Assembly: GCA_030433005.1 (NCBI GenBank)
Contig: JAUILQ010000057.1
Location: 1-37,389, forward strand
Length of the DNA: 37,389 nt
Source: Alphaproteobacteria bacterium
Lineage (GTDB): Bacteria > Pseudomonadota > Alphaproteobacteria > Kiloniellales > DSM-21159
Direction: 5' to 3'
The position numbers and the translations under genes were made by a program. Each line of letters opens with the position of its first letter. Within the stretch, counting starts at the first letter, position 1. The notes beneath the pieces were generated by a model. The model worked only from the letters and a program-made list of their open reading frames with translations, ran no database searches and was not told the origin of the DNA. Below, in pieces: positions 11,387-20,114 of the stretch.

Positions 11387-12082
11387 TCAGGGGGCGACGC
11401 GCCCGGCCGTCTCGCCGGTCAGGGTCGTGAGGCTCGCAGGCAGCTCGGCCATCGCGCCCAGCACCTGCCGCGCGCCGGCCTCGAGCAGCTCGTCGGCTCC
11501 GTGATAGCCCCAACCGACGCCGAGCGAAACCGTACCGGCGTTTTGTGCCATTTCCATGTCGAAGGTGGTGTCGCCGACCAGCACCGTCTCCTCGGGCGCA
11601 CAGCCCATCTCCTCCATCGCCCGCAGCAGCATGCCCGGATGCGGCTTGGAGGGCGAGTGGTCGGGGGTCTGCAGGGTCGCGAAGCGCCCGGCGAGGCCGT
11701 GCCGCTGCAGCGAGGCCGAGAGGCCGCGCAGGTTCTTGCCGGTGGCGATGCCGAGCAGCACCTCGGGCCGGTCGAGCCGCTCCAGGGTCTCGGCGACGCC
11801 CTCGAACAGCGGCTCCCGGAAGGCCGGGTCGGCGCGCCAGCGCAGGAAGGCCTGGCGGTAGGCGGCGGCCACCGGCAGCACGGCCTCCTGCGCCTCGTCC
11901 GGCAGCAGGCGGGCGATCGCCAGCTCCAGCGACAGCCCGACGACGCGGCGCACCGCCGCGGCCTCGGGCGCCGGCAGGCCGGCCGCGGCGAAGCCCTCGG
12001 TCATGCAGCGCACGATGCCGGCCTGGCTGTCGACCAGCGTGCCGTCGAAGTCGAAGACGATCAGCCTGAAGGGATGGGTCAT
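11387..12082 (-). CDS. HAD-superfamily hydrolase, phosphoglycolate phosphatase-like
   Basis: A 231-residue HAD-IA protein. Motif I FDFDGTLVDS lies at about residues 10-19 with nucleophile Asp10 and acid/base Asp12. A helical cap follows (about 20-85), then motif II as GIATGK (about 116-121), the motif III lysine within SPSKPHPGM, and motif IV VGDTTFDMEMAQNAG (about 168-182). This pattern is typical of phosphoglycolate phosphatase-like enzymes that dephosphorylate small phosphometabolites in the cytoplasm. Specificity cannot be assigned. The gene is tightly linked to the pseudouridine synthase upstream (27 bases), an arrangement seen in many alphaproteobacteria next to ATP12. Confidence 0.9.
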   Translation of the reverse strand: MTHPFRLIVFDFDGTLVDSQAGIVRCMTEGFAAAGLPAPEAAAVRRVVGLSLELAIARLLPDEAQEAVLPVAAAYRQAFLRWRADPAFREPLFEGVAETLERLDRPEVLLGIATGKNLRGLSASLQRHGLAGRFATLQTPDHSPSKPHPGMLLRAMEEMGCAPEETVLVGDTTFDMEMAQNAGTVSLGVGWGYHGADELLEAGARQVLGAMAELPASLTTLTGETAGRVAP

Positions 12083-12109
12083 CGCGCGCGGCGCGGGCGG
12101 CGGCCCGCT

Positions 12110-13126
12110 TCAGCCTTCCAGCCAGTCGGCGGCCCGCTCGACGGCCGGGCCCTCGGGGTCGAAGCGCAGCGCCGCCAGGGCCTGCGCGAAATGCGCCGGG
12201 ATCGGCGCGGTGAAACGCACCGTGGTGCCGTCCTCCGGGTGCGGCACGGCGAGCTCGCGGGCCAGCAGCATGAGCTGCTTCGGCAGTGCCGGCCTGTCGA
12301 GGAAGGCCTTGGCGCCGCCGTACTTGCCGTCGCCCAGGATCGGGCAGCCGAGCGCCGCCATGTGGACGCGCAGCTGGTGGGTCCGGCCGGTCAGCGGCCG
12401 CAGCGCCACGAAGCTGGCCTTGCGGGCGTGACTGGCGATCAGGTGGTAGCGGGTGCGCGCCGGCTTGGCGTCGGCGGCGTCGGCGCGCACCTTCTCGCGG
12501 CCGGCGCCGCCCTCCTTGCCGAGCGGCAGGTCGAGCTCGCTGCGCCGCTTCGGCGGCTCGCCGGCGAGCAGCGCCCAGTAGAGCTTGCGCGCGCCCTCGC
12601 CGCCGCCCTCCTGGCGGAAGGCCTCGCCGAGCCGCCGCGCCGCCTCGGCGGTGCGCGCCAGCAGCAGCACGCCGGCGGTGTCGCGGTCCAGGCGGTGGAC
12701 CAGCCGCGGCCGCTCGACCGCCTCGAACATCAGCGCGTCGAGCATGGCGTCGAGGTGGCGGGTCTGGCCGCTGCCGCCCTGCACCGCCAGGCCGGCCGGC
12801 TTGTCGAGCGCGATCAGCCAGTCGTCGCGATAGAGCACCCGGGCGCGCAGCGCCTCGGCCTCCTCCTCGCTCAGCAGCGGCCGGCCCGGCTCCTCACCGG
12901 CCGGGGCCGGAGCGACCGCCCCGCCGAGCGGCGGCACGCGGATCGCCTGGCCTTCGGCGATGCGGGTCGAGGGCTGGGCGCGCTTGCCGTCGACGCGCAC
13001 CTGACCGGTGCGCAGCAGCTTGGCCAGCCGCCCGAAGCCGAGCTCGGGATAGTGCTTCTTGAACCAGCGGTCGAGCCGCTGGTCGCCCTCGCCGCGGGCC
13101 ACGACCTGGGTCTCGACGCCGCTCAT
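12110..13126 (-). CDS. RluA family 23S rRNA pseudouridine synthase (RluC-like)
   Basis: A 338-residue protein with an N-terminal S4 RNA-binding domain (QRLDRWFKKHYPELGFGRLAKLL, then GQVRVDGKRA, about residues 17-65) and an RluA catalytic domain. The catalytic motif HRLDRDTAGVLLLAR is at about 144-158, with catalytic Asp147. Later motifs are the Arg-rich RTRYHLIA and PLTGRTHQLRVHMAALGCPILGDGKYG, the usual RluA C-terminal block. RluC modifies U955, U2504 and U2580 of E. coli 23S rRNA; RluC and RluD are hard to separate by eye, and gene context with HAD/ATP12 favours the RluC-like type. crcB lies 10 bases upstream. An Ala/Pro linker near residues 70-90 separates the domains. Confidence 0.9.
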   Translation of the reverse strand: MSGVETQVVARGEGDQRLDRWFKKHYPELGFGRLAKLLRTGQVRVDGKRAQPSTRIAEGQAIRVPPLGGAVAPAPAGEEPGRPLLSEEEAEALRARVLYRDDWLIALDKPAGLAVQGGSGQTRHLDAMLDALMFEAVERPRLVHRLDRDTAGVLLLARTAEAARRLGEAFRQEGGGEGARKLYWALLAGEPPKRRSELDLPLGKEGGAGREKVRADAADAKPARTRYHLIASHARKASFVALRPLTGRTHQLRVHMAALGCPILGDGKYGGAKAFLDRPALPKQLMLLARELAVPHPEDGTTVRFTAPIPAHFAQALAALRFDPEGPAVERAADWLEG

Positions 13127-13136
13127 GCCGCTCCTC

Positions 13137-13523
13137 TCATGCCGAAACGCTCCGGACCAGCCAGAAGCCGAAGAACAGCGCGCCGATCGACAGGCAGACG
13201 CTGAGCGCGACGTAGAGCGCCGCCAGGCCCAGCTCGCCGCGCCCGTGCAGCAGGCCGACGTCGAGCGAGAAGCTGGAGAAGGTCGTGAAGCCGCCCAGCG
13301 TGCCGACCACCAGGAAGGCGCGCAGCTCCTGGCTGGGCGATAGGTAGCGCGCGAAGACCTCGATCAGCAGCCCCATGGCGAAGGAGCCGAGCACGTTGAC
13401 CAGCAGCGTCCCCCAGGGAAAGCCGTGGCCGAGCAGGCGCATGGCCTGGCCGGCGACATAGTGCCGGCCGAGCGCGCCGACGGCGCCGCCGGCCGCGATC
13501 GCGAGGAGCAGCGAGAGCTTCAT
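13137..13523 (-). CDS. crcB: Fluoride efflux channel CrcB/FluC
   Basis: A 128-residue four-helix membrane protein of normal size. Family motifs visible are GGAVGALGRHY (TM1, about residues 12-22), GTLLVNVLGSFAMG (TM2, about 38-51) with the conserved Asn, and GGFTTFSSFSLD (TM3, about 77-88), which contains the phenylalanines and threonines of the fluoride pore. FluC proteins form dual-topology dimers that export F- from the cytoplasm. It precedes the pseudouridine synthase by 10 bases. No fluoride riboswitch is visible in the 82-base gap upstream, so expression is probably constitutive with the operon. Confidence 0.95.
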   Translation of the reverse strand: MKLSLLLAIAAGGAVGALGRHYVAGQAMRLLGHGFPWGTLLVNVLGSFAMGLLIEVFARYLSPSQELRAFLVVGTLGGFTTFSSFSLDVGLLHGRGELGLAALYVALSVCLSIGALFFGFWLVRSVSA

Positions 13524-13605
13524 GGCCCGGCTTTTAGCGGAATCGGAACGACGACGGTAGCACCGCCTGGGCGCCCCGGCGGCAGCTGCTCTGCTCCGCT
13601 GCCGC

Positions 13606-14265
13606 TCAGGCGGCGCTGGAGCGCTGGCCGCCGGCCAGCCAGTCGAGCAGCGCCGAGGTGTCCTTCTGGTAGGCTCCGAGCCGCCCCAGCTCGCGCAGGC
13701 TGTCCTCGCTGGCGTCGCCGACGGCGTCGCTGGCGACGATCACCCGGAAGTCGCGCGCCGCGCCCTCGTAGACCGTGGCCCGGCCGCCGGTCGGGAAGTT
13801 GACGCCGCAGATCGCCACCGTGGTGACCTTGAGGTGGCGCAGCCGGCTCTCCAGCTCGGTGCCGAAGAAGGCGCCCCAGCGCGGCTTGTAGAAGGCGTAC
13901 TCGTTGCGCGCCAGCTCCTGGAACTCGCCGGCGAGCAGCGCCTCGGGCTCCAGCCGCGCCTTGCAGGGCGAGACCTGCTTGACGAGGTCGGCCCCCTGGG
14001 TGCCGGGCATCAGCACGCGCATGCCCTCCTCCACGGCGTTGCGCCGGAACAGGTCGACGTTGCTGCCGTCCGGGCGGTAGAGGCGCACCGAATGGAAGAT
14101 CGGTTTGCGGTGCTCGCGGAAACCCTGGACCAGGCGCTCGATGTTGCCGAGCGCCGGCTTGACGCCGCTCGCCTTGACCGGCGAATCGCCGCGCAGAAAG
14201 TCGTTCTGCATGTCCACGGTGATGAGCGCGACCGCATCCCGCTGGGGGACGTTCAGCTCGACCAT
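13606..14265 (-). CDS. Isochorismatase-fold hydrolase lacking the usual nucleophilic Cys
   Basis: A 219-residue isochorismatase-like protein. The catalytic Asp is in LITVDMQNDF (Asp18), and the lysine in YKPRWGAFFGTEL (Lys127). At the place of the usual Cys nucleophile the sequence reads CGVNFPTGGRAT: aligning CGV and the following Thr with the common CGVATNVCVEST pattern puts Gly160 at the nucleophile. Cys-dependent amidohydrolases of the family (nicotinamidase, N-carbamoylsarcosine amidase) need that Cys, whereas EntB/PhzD-type isochorismatases also have Gly there and hydrolyse a vinyl ether without it. The substrate is therefore open. It sits between rarA (160 bases upstream) and crcB (82 bases downstream) on the same strand; no siderophore or phenazine genes are near. 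Confidence 0.85.
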   Translation of the reverse strand: MVELNVPQRDAVALITVDMQNDFLRGDSPVKASGVKPALGNIERLVQGFREHRKPIFHSVRLYRPDGSNVDLFRRNAVEEGMRVLMPGTQGADLVKQVSPCKARLEPEALLAGEFQELARNEYAFYKPRWGAFFGTELESRLRHLKVTTVAICGVNFPTGGRATVYEGAARDFRVIVASDAVGDASEDSLRELGRLGAYQKDTSALLDWLAGGQRSSAA

Positions 14266-14424
14266 CGGGGCTCACTTCTCGCTTGAGGATGGGAGAGGCC
14301 GGCGGGTCCTTCGCCCGACTTTGTTACGAAGACAATACGAGGCCGGGTACCCGCCACAACAGGCGGTGCTGCATGACCGCGTCGCGGGAGTCGCATTGCT
14401 GCGCCGGCCGCCCCGCCGCCGGCC

Positions 14425-15759
14425 TCATTCGCCCTTCTCGCCGCCCGGCTCGCGCCCGCCGCGCTCCCGGCGCAGCCGGTCCCAGTACTCCAGCCGCTTG
14501 CCGATCTCCCGCTCGAAGCCGCGCTCGACCGGGCTGTAGAAGCGCTGGCGCTCCATCGTCTCGGGGAAGTAGTCCTGTCCGGAGAAGGCCTCCGGCGCGT
14601 CGTGGTCGTAGGCGTAGCCCTTCGAGTAACCGAGCTGCTTCATCAGCTTGGTCGGTGCGTTCAGGATGTGCATCGGCGGGCTCAGCGAGCCGGTCTCCCT
14701 AGCCGCGCGCCGGGCCGCGCCGTAGGCCTTGTAGGCGGCGTTCGACTTGGGCGCGGTGCCCAGGTAGATGACCAGCTGGGCCAGGGCCAGCTCACCTTCG
14801 GGGCTGCCCAGGCGCTCGTAGGCGTTCCAGGCGGCGATCGCCTGGGTCAGCGCCTGGGGGTCGGCAAGGCCGACGTCCTCGACCGCGAAGCGCAGCAGGC
14901 GCCGGGCGATGTACTCGGGGTCCTCGCCGCCGTCGAGCATGCGTGCGAACCAGTAGAGCGCGGCGTCGCTGTCGGAGCCGCGCAGCGACTTGTGCAGCGC
15001 CGAGATCAGGTTGTAGTGGCCCTCCTGGCTCTTGTCGTAGAGCGGCATGCGCCGCTGCACGACCTCGGCCAGCCCGGCGGTATCCAGCGGCGCGCCGTCG
15101 CCCCTGGCAGCCGGCAGCGTCAGCAGCTCCTCGACGAGGTTCAGCAGGTAGCGGCCGTCGCCGTCGGCCAGGGCGCAGAGCGAGGCCCGCGCCTCCGCGG
15201 TCACCGGCAGCGCGCGGCCGACCTCGGCCTCGGCGCGCTCGAGCAGCTTCTCCAGGGCGGCGTCGTCGAGCCGCTTGAGCACCAGCACCTGGCAGCGCGA
15301 GAGCAGCGCGGCGTTGAGCTCGAACGAGGGGTTCTCCGTGGTCGCGCCGACCAGCACCACCGTGCCGTCCTCGACGTAGGGCAGGAAGCCGTCCTGCTGG
15401 GCCCGGTTGAAGCGGTGGATCTCGTCGACGAACAGCAGCGTGCCCTGCCCGCCGCGCCGGCGCTCCTTGGCCCGCTCGAAGACCTTGCGCAGGTCGGCGA
15501 CGCCCGAGAAGACGGCCGACAGCGGCTCGAAGGCGAGGTCGCTGATCTCGGCGAGCAGCCGGGCGATCGTGGTCTTGCCGGTGCCCGGCGGCCCCCACAG
15601 CACCGTGGAGCTGACGCGGCGCTGCGCGGCCATGCGCCCGATCGGCCCCTCGGCGCCGATCAGGTGGTCCTGGCCCAGCACCTCCTCGAGCCGGCGCGGG
15701 CGCAGGCGGTCGGCCAGCGGCCGCGGCGCCTGGGATTCGAAGAGCTCGCCGCTCGACAT
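14425..15759 (-). CDS. rarA: Replication-associated recombination protein A (RarA/MgsA)
   Basis: A 444-residue AAA+ ATPase. The N-terminal PLADRLRPRRLEEVLGQDHL is the family signature; Walker A is GPPGTGKTT (about residues 56-64), Walker B LLFVDEIHRF (about 108-117), and sensor 1 VGATTENPSFELN (about 137-149). The C-terminal tetramerisation part has HYNLISALHKSLRGSDSDAALYW, LRFAVEDVGLADPQAL and LNAPTKLMKQLGYSKGYAYDHD. RarA acts at stalled replication forks and interacts with SSB and the replisome. It follows the Do-type protease gene by 46 bases. Normal length and all ATPase motifs indicate a functional enzyme. Confidence 0.96.
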   Translation of the reverse strand: MSSGELFESQAPRPLADRLRPRRLEEVLGQDHLIGAEGPIGRMAAQRRVSSTVLWGPPGTGKTTIARLLAEISDLAFEPLSAVFSGVADLRKVFERAKERRRGGQGTLLFVDEIHRFNRAQQDGFLPYVEDGTVVLVGATTENPSFELNAALLSRCQVLVLKRLDDAALEKLLERAEAEVGRALPVTAEARASLCALADGDGRYLLNLVEELLTLPAARGDGAPLDTAGLAEVVQRRMPLYDKSQEGHYNLISALHKSLRGSDSDAALYWFARMLDGGEDPEYIARRLLRFAVEDVGLADPQALTQAIAAWNAYERLGSPEGELALAQLVIYLGTAPKSNAAYKAYGAARRAARETGSLSPPMHILNAPTKLMKQLGYSKGYAYDHDAPEAFSGQDYFPETMERQRFYSPVERGFEREIGKRLEYWDRLRRERGGREPGGEKGE

Positions 15760-15805
15760 CTAGCGGCCCCGTGCCGGGCGGCCCGACGGCCCGCGAGTCG
15801 CCATC

Positions 15806-17233
<1,428 letters not shown>

Positions 17234-17297
17234 GCCGCGAAGATGATCCCGTGTGCCCGGCGGATCAAGCGCCGCGCCGGCGAGGCGGTCGCGAGCC

Positions 17298-17323
17298 CGC
17301 GGCCCCGCTGTGGCGGGGCCGCG
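17298..17323 (-). terminator. GC-rich hairpin after the pentapeptide-repeat gene
   Basis: CGCGGCCCCGC (17298-17308) and GCGGGGCCGCG (17313-17323) make an 11-bp perfect stem around TGTG, one base past the stop codon of the pentapeptide-repeat gene on the minus strand. No U-run follows, so termination is likely but not certain. Confidence 0.5.
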
Positions 17324-17324
17324 C

Positions 17325-18377
17325 TCAGCCGCCGGCCAGCGTGCCCTCGGCCGTGCGGGTGAAGAGGTTGACCTTGTCGAGCTGGCCGATCCGCGTGTCC
17401 GTCAGGTCGACGTCGCGCAGGTTGGTGTCGCGCAGGTCCGCGCCGCGCAGGTCGGCCTGCGCCAGGTCGGCGCGCAGCAGGTTCGCGTACCGCAGGTCGG
17501 CCGCCGCCAGCACGGTGCCGCGCAGCTTGGCCTCGCTGAGCAGGCAGTAGGAGAGATCGGCGGCGGCCAGGAAGGCGCCGGAGAGGTCGCGGCCCGAGAG
17601 ATCGAGCCCCTGCAGCACCGCCTTGCGCCCCTCGCGCCCGCCGCTGGTCACCCACAGGCGGTGGGCTTCCAGGCTCTTCTCCAGCATCTCCGGGGTCGCC
17701 CGCTTGGCATTCGAGGTGACCGCCAGGGAATGCTCGAACTGCGAGGTGTCCATGCCCTCGAAGACGGCTCCGCGCAGGTCGGTTTCCTCCAGGCGCGCGC
17801 CGTCCAGCTTGCTGTTCCGGAACTCCGCGCCGTTGAAGGCAGCGGCCCGCAGGTCGGCGCCGGTCAGGTCGACGCGGTCGAGCACCGCGCTGGCGAAGTC
17901 GGCGTTCTTGAGCTTGGCCTGCTTCAGGTTGGTGCCGCGCAGGACCGCGCGCTTGAAGGTCGAGCCGTGCTCGGCCTTGGTGGCCCCGGTCTCGTCGAGA
18001 ATCGCGCTGTCGCGCAGGTCGGCGCCGTTCAGCGAGGTGCCCGAGAGGTCGGCCCGGTCGAAGGTGGCGCCGCGCAGGTCGGCCCGCTCGAAATCGGCGC
18101 GCGTGATGTCGGCCTCGTCGAAGCAGGCGCCGTAGAGCCGCGCCTGGCGAAACTTGGCGTCGACCAGGCGCGTGCCGCTGAGATTGCAGCCCAGCAGCTC
18201 GCTGTCGGACAGATTGACCCCGGCCAGGTTGAGGCCGGAGAGATCGCACTCGTGAAGCATGCAGCGCACGCCGTTGCGCTGGCCGCGCAGGAAGCGGCCG
18301 TGCAGCTCGACGAGGCGGTCGAGGACCGCCTGGGTGAGGCGGACCTTGGAAAGTACTCTGTTGCCGTCGACAGCCAT
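17325..18377 (-). CDS. Pentapeptide-repeat protein
   Basis: A 350-residue protein made largely of A(D/N)LxX-type pentapeptide repeats. Block one spans about residues 40-215 (CDLSGLNLAGVNLSDSELLG, ADLRGATFDRADLSGTSLNG and so on); block two spans about 265-340 (ADLRYANLLRADLAQADLRG). They are separated by a helical insert at about 215-262 containing LEAHRLWVTSGGREGRKAVL, a segment type often found beside pentapeptide domains. The repeats fold into a right-handed quadrilateral beta-helix; known roles range from DNA mimicry (Qnr, MfpA) to scaffolding, and none can be assigned here. No signal peptide or TM segment is visible. It has its own hairpin downstream and a roughly 400-base upstream gap, suggesting a single-gene unit. 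Confidence 0.88.
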   Translation of the reverse strand: MAVDGNRVLSKVRLTQAVLDRLVELHGRFLRGQRNGVRCMLHECDLSGLNLAGVNLSDSELLGCNLSGTRLVDAKFRQARLYGACFDEADITRADFERADLRGATFDRADLSGTSLNGADLRDSAILDETGATKAEHGSTFKRAVLRGTNLKQAKLKNADFASAVLDRVDLTGADLRAAAFNGAEFRNSKLDGARLEETDLRGAVFEGMDTSQFEHSLAVTSNAKRATPEMLEKSLEAHRLWVTSGGREGRKAVLQGLDLSGRDLSGAFLAAADLSYCLLSEAKLRGTVLAAADLRYANLLRADLAQADLRGADLRDTNLRDVDLTDTRIGQLDKVNLFTRTAEGTLAGG

Positions 18378-18774
18378 TGCCCATCCGTTCGGGGGGGAGC
18401 GGCACGCGCGGGGGGACGCGGGCCGGGGGGATCGGAGGCCGCCGGCAGGCGCGGCGGCAAGACTTCGATAGCGGACGGGTGCTTACGGCTTTGTTAAGCG
18501 TCGGGCTTTCTTTCTGCAAACCAACGGTAATTTTTGCTCTACTCATCCGGGAAGAGTCCGGAAAACAAATAATTCCAAGTATTTCTTATCGGGATACGAT
18601 CCGCGACAGGACCGATCCGCCGGCTCCGGCGGCGCCGGCGATCGCGCCGATCCGAAACCGAGGCTTGCCGGGCGCCGAGGCAGCCGATAGGACAGGCGCC
18701 GCGAGCCAGACGCCCGCGGCCGGGCCGCTCCGCTCCGGCCACGCAGCGGCGCAAGGGGAAGGAACGAGAGAACC
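18378..18774. other. Divergent intergenic region with AT-rich island
   Basis: This 397-base gap separates the pentapeptide gene (minus) from the FAH-family gene (plus). The stretch from about 18480 to 18600 is strikingly AT-rich for this genome and contains a short hairpin GCTTA/TAAGC (18481-18499) and an inverted TCCGG/CCGGA pair. A weak plus-strand promoter candidate is TTCCAA (18573-18578), 16 bases, TACGAT (18595-18600). I see no convincing gene in it. It most likely holds the promoters of both flanking genes. Confidence 0.4.
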
Positions 18775-19461
18775 ATGGGTTACGTCATCGAGGCCTGGGA
18801 GCCGACCTCCCTGGAGGTCGCCGGCAGCGCGGACCGCTTTCCGGTCCGCCGGATCTTCTGCGTCGGCCGGAACTACGCCGAGCATGCGCGCGAGATGGGT
18901 TTCGACCCCGACCGCGAACCGCCCTTCTTCTTCATGAAGCCGTCCGACGCCCTGCGCCCGGCCGAGGCCCCCTTCCCCTACCCGTCGCGCTCGGAGAACG
19001 TGCACCACGAGGTCGAACTGGTGGTGGCGCTCGGCCGCGGCGGCAAGGACGTCGCCAAGGAGCAGGCCCTGGACCTGGTCTGGGGCTACGCGGTCGGCCT
19101 GGACATGACCCGGCGCGACCTGCAGGGCGAGATGAAGAAGGCCGGCCGGCCGTGGGAGGCCGGCAAGGCCTTCGACGCCTCGGCGCCCTGCGGCGCCCTG
19201 CGCCCGGCCGCCGAGATCGGCCACCCGAAGAGCGGCGCGATCTGGCTGAAGGTCAACGAGGAGTCGCGCCAGAGCGGCGACCTCTCCGAGCTGATCTGGT
19301 CGGTGCCCGAGACCATCGAGCACCTCTCCTCGCTGTTCGAGCTGAAGCCCGGCGACCTGATCTTTACCGGCACGCCGGCGGGCGTCGGCCCGGTCAAGCC
19401 CGGCGACGTCATGCTGGCCGGCATCGAGGGCGTCGGCGAGATCGCGGTCAAGGTCGTCTGA
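18775..19461 (+). CDS. Fumarylacetoacetate hydrolase family protein (fumarylpyruvate hydrolase-like)
   Basis: A 228-residue FAH-fold enzyme. The N-terminal FCVGRNYAEHAREMG is typical of the fumarylpyruvate/acylpyruvate hydrolase branch. Metal ligands are seen as Glu79 and Glu81 in HHEVELVVAL and Asp110 in GYAVGLDMTRRDLQ, with KAFDASAPCG and the C-terminal GDLIFTGTPAGVGPVKPGD, all diagnostic. These enzymes cleave C-C bonds of 2,4-diketo acids using Mg2+ or Mn2+, for example in gentisate degradation. No gentisate pathway gene is next to it, so the physiological substrate is open. The start ATG follows a GGGGAAGGA stretch, somewhat distant, with GAGAGA closer. It converges with the Nif11-type gene, with only 33 bases between the stops. 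Confidence 0.92.
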   Translation: MGYVIEAWEPTSLEVAGSADRFPVRRIFCVGRNYAEHAREMGFDPDREPPFFFMKPSDALRPAEAPFPYPSRSENVHHEVELVVALGRGGKDVAKEQALDLVWGYAVGLDMTRRDLQGEMKKAGRPWEAGKAFDASAPCGALRPAAEIGHPKSGAIWLKVNEESRQSGDLSELIWSVPETIEHLSSLFELKPGDLIFTGTPAGVGPVKPGDVMLAGIEGVGEIAVKVV

Positions 19462-19494
19462 GACCCGCGGGCCGGCGCCCTTCGGCCGACGCCG

Positions 19495-19926
19495 TCAGAA
19501 GCCGAGCCAGAAGGCCCGGTTGCCCGGATCCGTCCTCGGGTCGCCGGGGTCCCGGTTCGGGCCGAGCGTCGCATTCCTGTTCTGGTGCTGGAGCCAGCCG
19601 AAGACCCCGCCGCTCAGCGGCTCCAGCTCCGCGTCGGAAAGCTCCCCGTCGGAAGACTCTCCGTCCGAAAGCTCTCCGTCGGAGAGCGCCTTGCCGGCGG
19701 GCGACTCGGAGGCCGGCCGGCGCGGCGCTGCCGCCTGTCGGTCGAGACGCGCCTTGACCGAGACGAGCGCCTCGCGGTCCAGGTCGTAGCCGTGATCGCG
19801 GGCGAAGACGACGATGTCGCCGACTGCCTCCGGGAAGGAGCGGTCCCCGACCAGTTCGGCGAACCGGCGGGCAAGGGTCTCGTCTCCCATGGTGTCGGCA
19901 ATGAAACGGGCGGCTGCTTCGCTCAT
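19495..19926 (-). CDS. Nif11-like leader protein, candidate RiPP precursor with double-Gly motif
   Basis: A 143-residue protein in three parts. Residues 1-62 match the Nif11-like leader pattern: an N-terminal helix ARFIADTMGDETLARRFAEL, then FPEAVGDIVVFARDHGYDLD and a third helix. Residues 63-99 are a Pro/Ala then acidic linker with SDGEL-type repeats. ELSDAELEPLSGG (residues 95-107) is the classic leader end, where cleavage after Gly107 is expected. The 36-residue core begins VFGWLQHQN, is rich in Asn/Asp/Arg/Pro/Gly (GPNRDPGDPRTDPGNR), ends AFWLGF, and has no Cys or Ser and only two Thr, so a lanthionine product is unlikely. The ribosome site is a GGGGGA about seven bases upstream. It lies 188 bases downstream of the DUF1772 gene on the same strand. 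No maturase or peptidase-ABC transporter is in the window, so it may be acted on in trans, or simply be an unmodified secreted peptide. Confidence 0.7.
   Translation of the reverse strand: MSEAAARFIADTMGDETLARRFAELVGDRSFPEAVGDIVVFARDHGYDLDREALVSVKARLDRQAAAPRRPASESPAGKALSDGELSDGESSDGELSDAELEPLSGGVFGWLQHQNRNATLGPNRDPGDPRTDPGNRAFWLGF
19634..19693 (-). repeat. 15-bp tandem repeat encoding the acidic SDGEL linker
   Basis: On the plus strand the units are TCGGAAAGCTCCCCG, TCGGAAGACTCTCCG, TCCGAAAGCTCTCCG and a degenerate TCGGAGAGCGCCTTG, end to end. On the minus strand they encode four SD-containing pentads directly before the ELEPLSGG motif of the Nif11-type protein. Fifteen bases keep the frame, so copy number can vary without breaking the gene. 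Confidence 0.8.
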
Positions 19927-20114
19927 GGCGGGTCCCCCTTTCGTCGCGCGCGGACGGCCGGCCGGGAGGCCGGAGCCGGGGTGCCTGGCGCACCCGGCAC
20001 TGCCGCGCGATGGTCGGCATGCTACGCGGCTCCGCCCGCCGGGACCCGGCAGGCAGTCCGCGAATCCGTGCAGCGGGTCCGAAATCGTCGGCCGGGCCCG
20101 CCGAGGACCGCCGG

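Noticed and set aside
13524..13605. Possible fluoride riboswitch before crcB
   Set aside because: The 82-base gap has no recognisable conserved riboswitch core or pseudoknot pattern.
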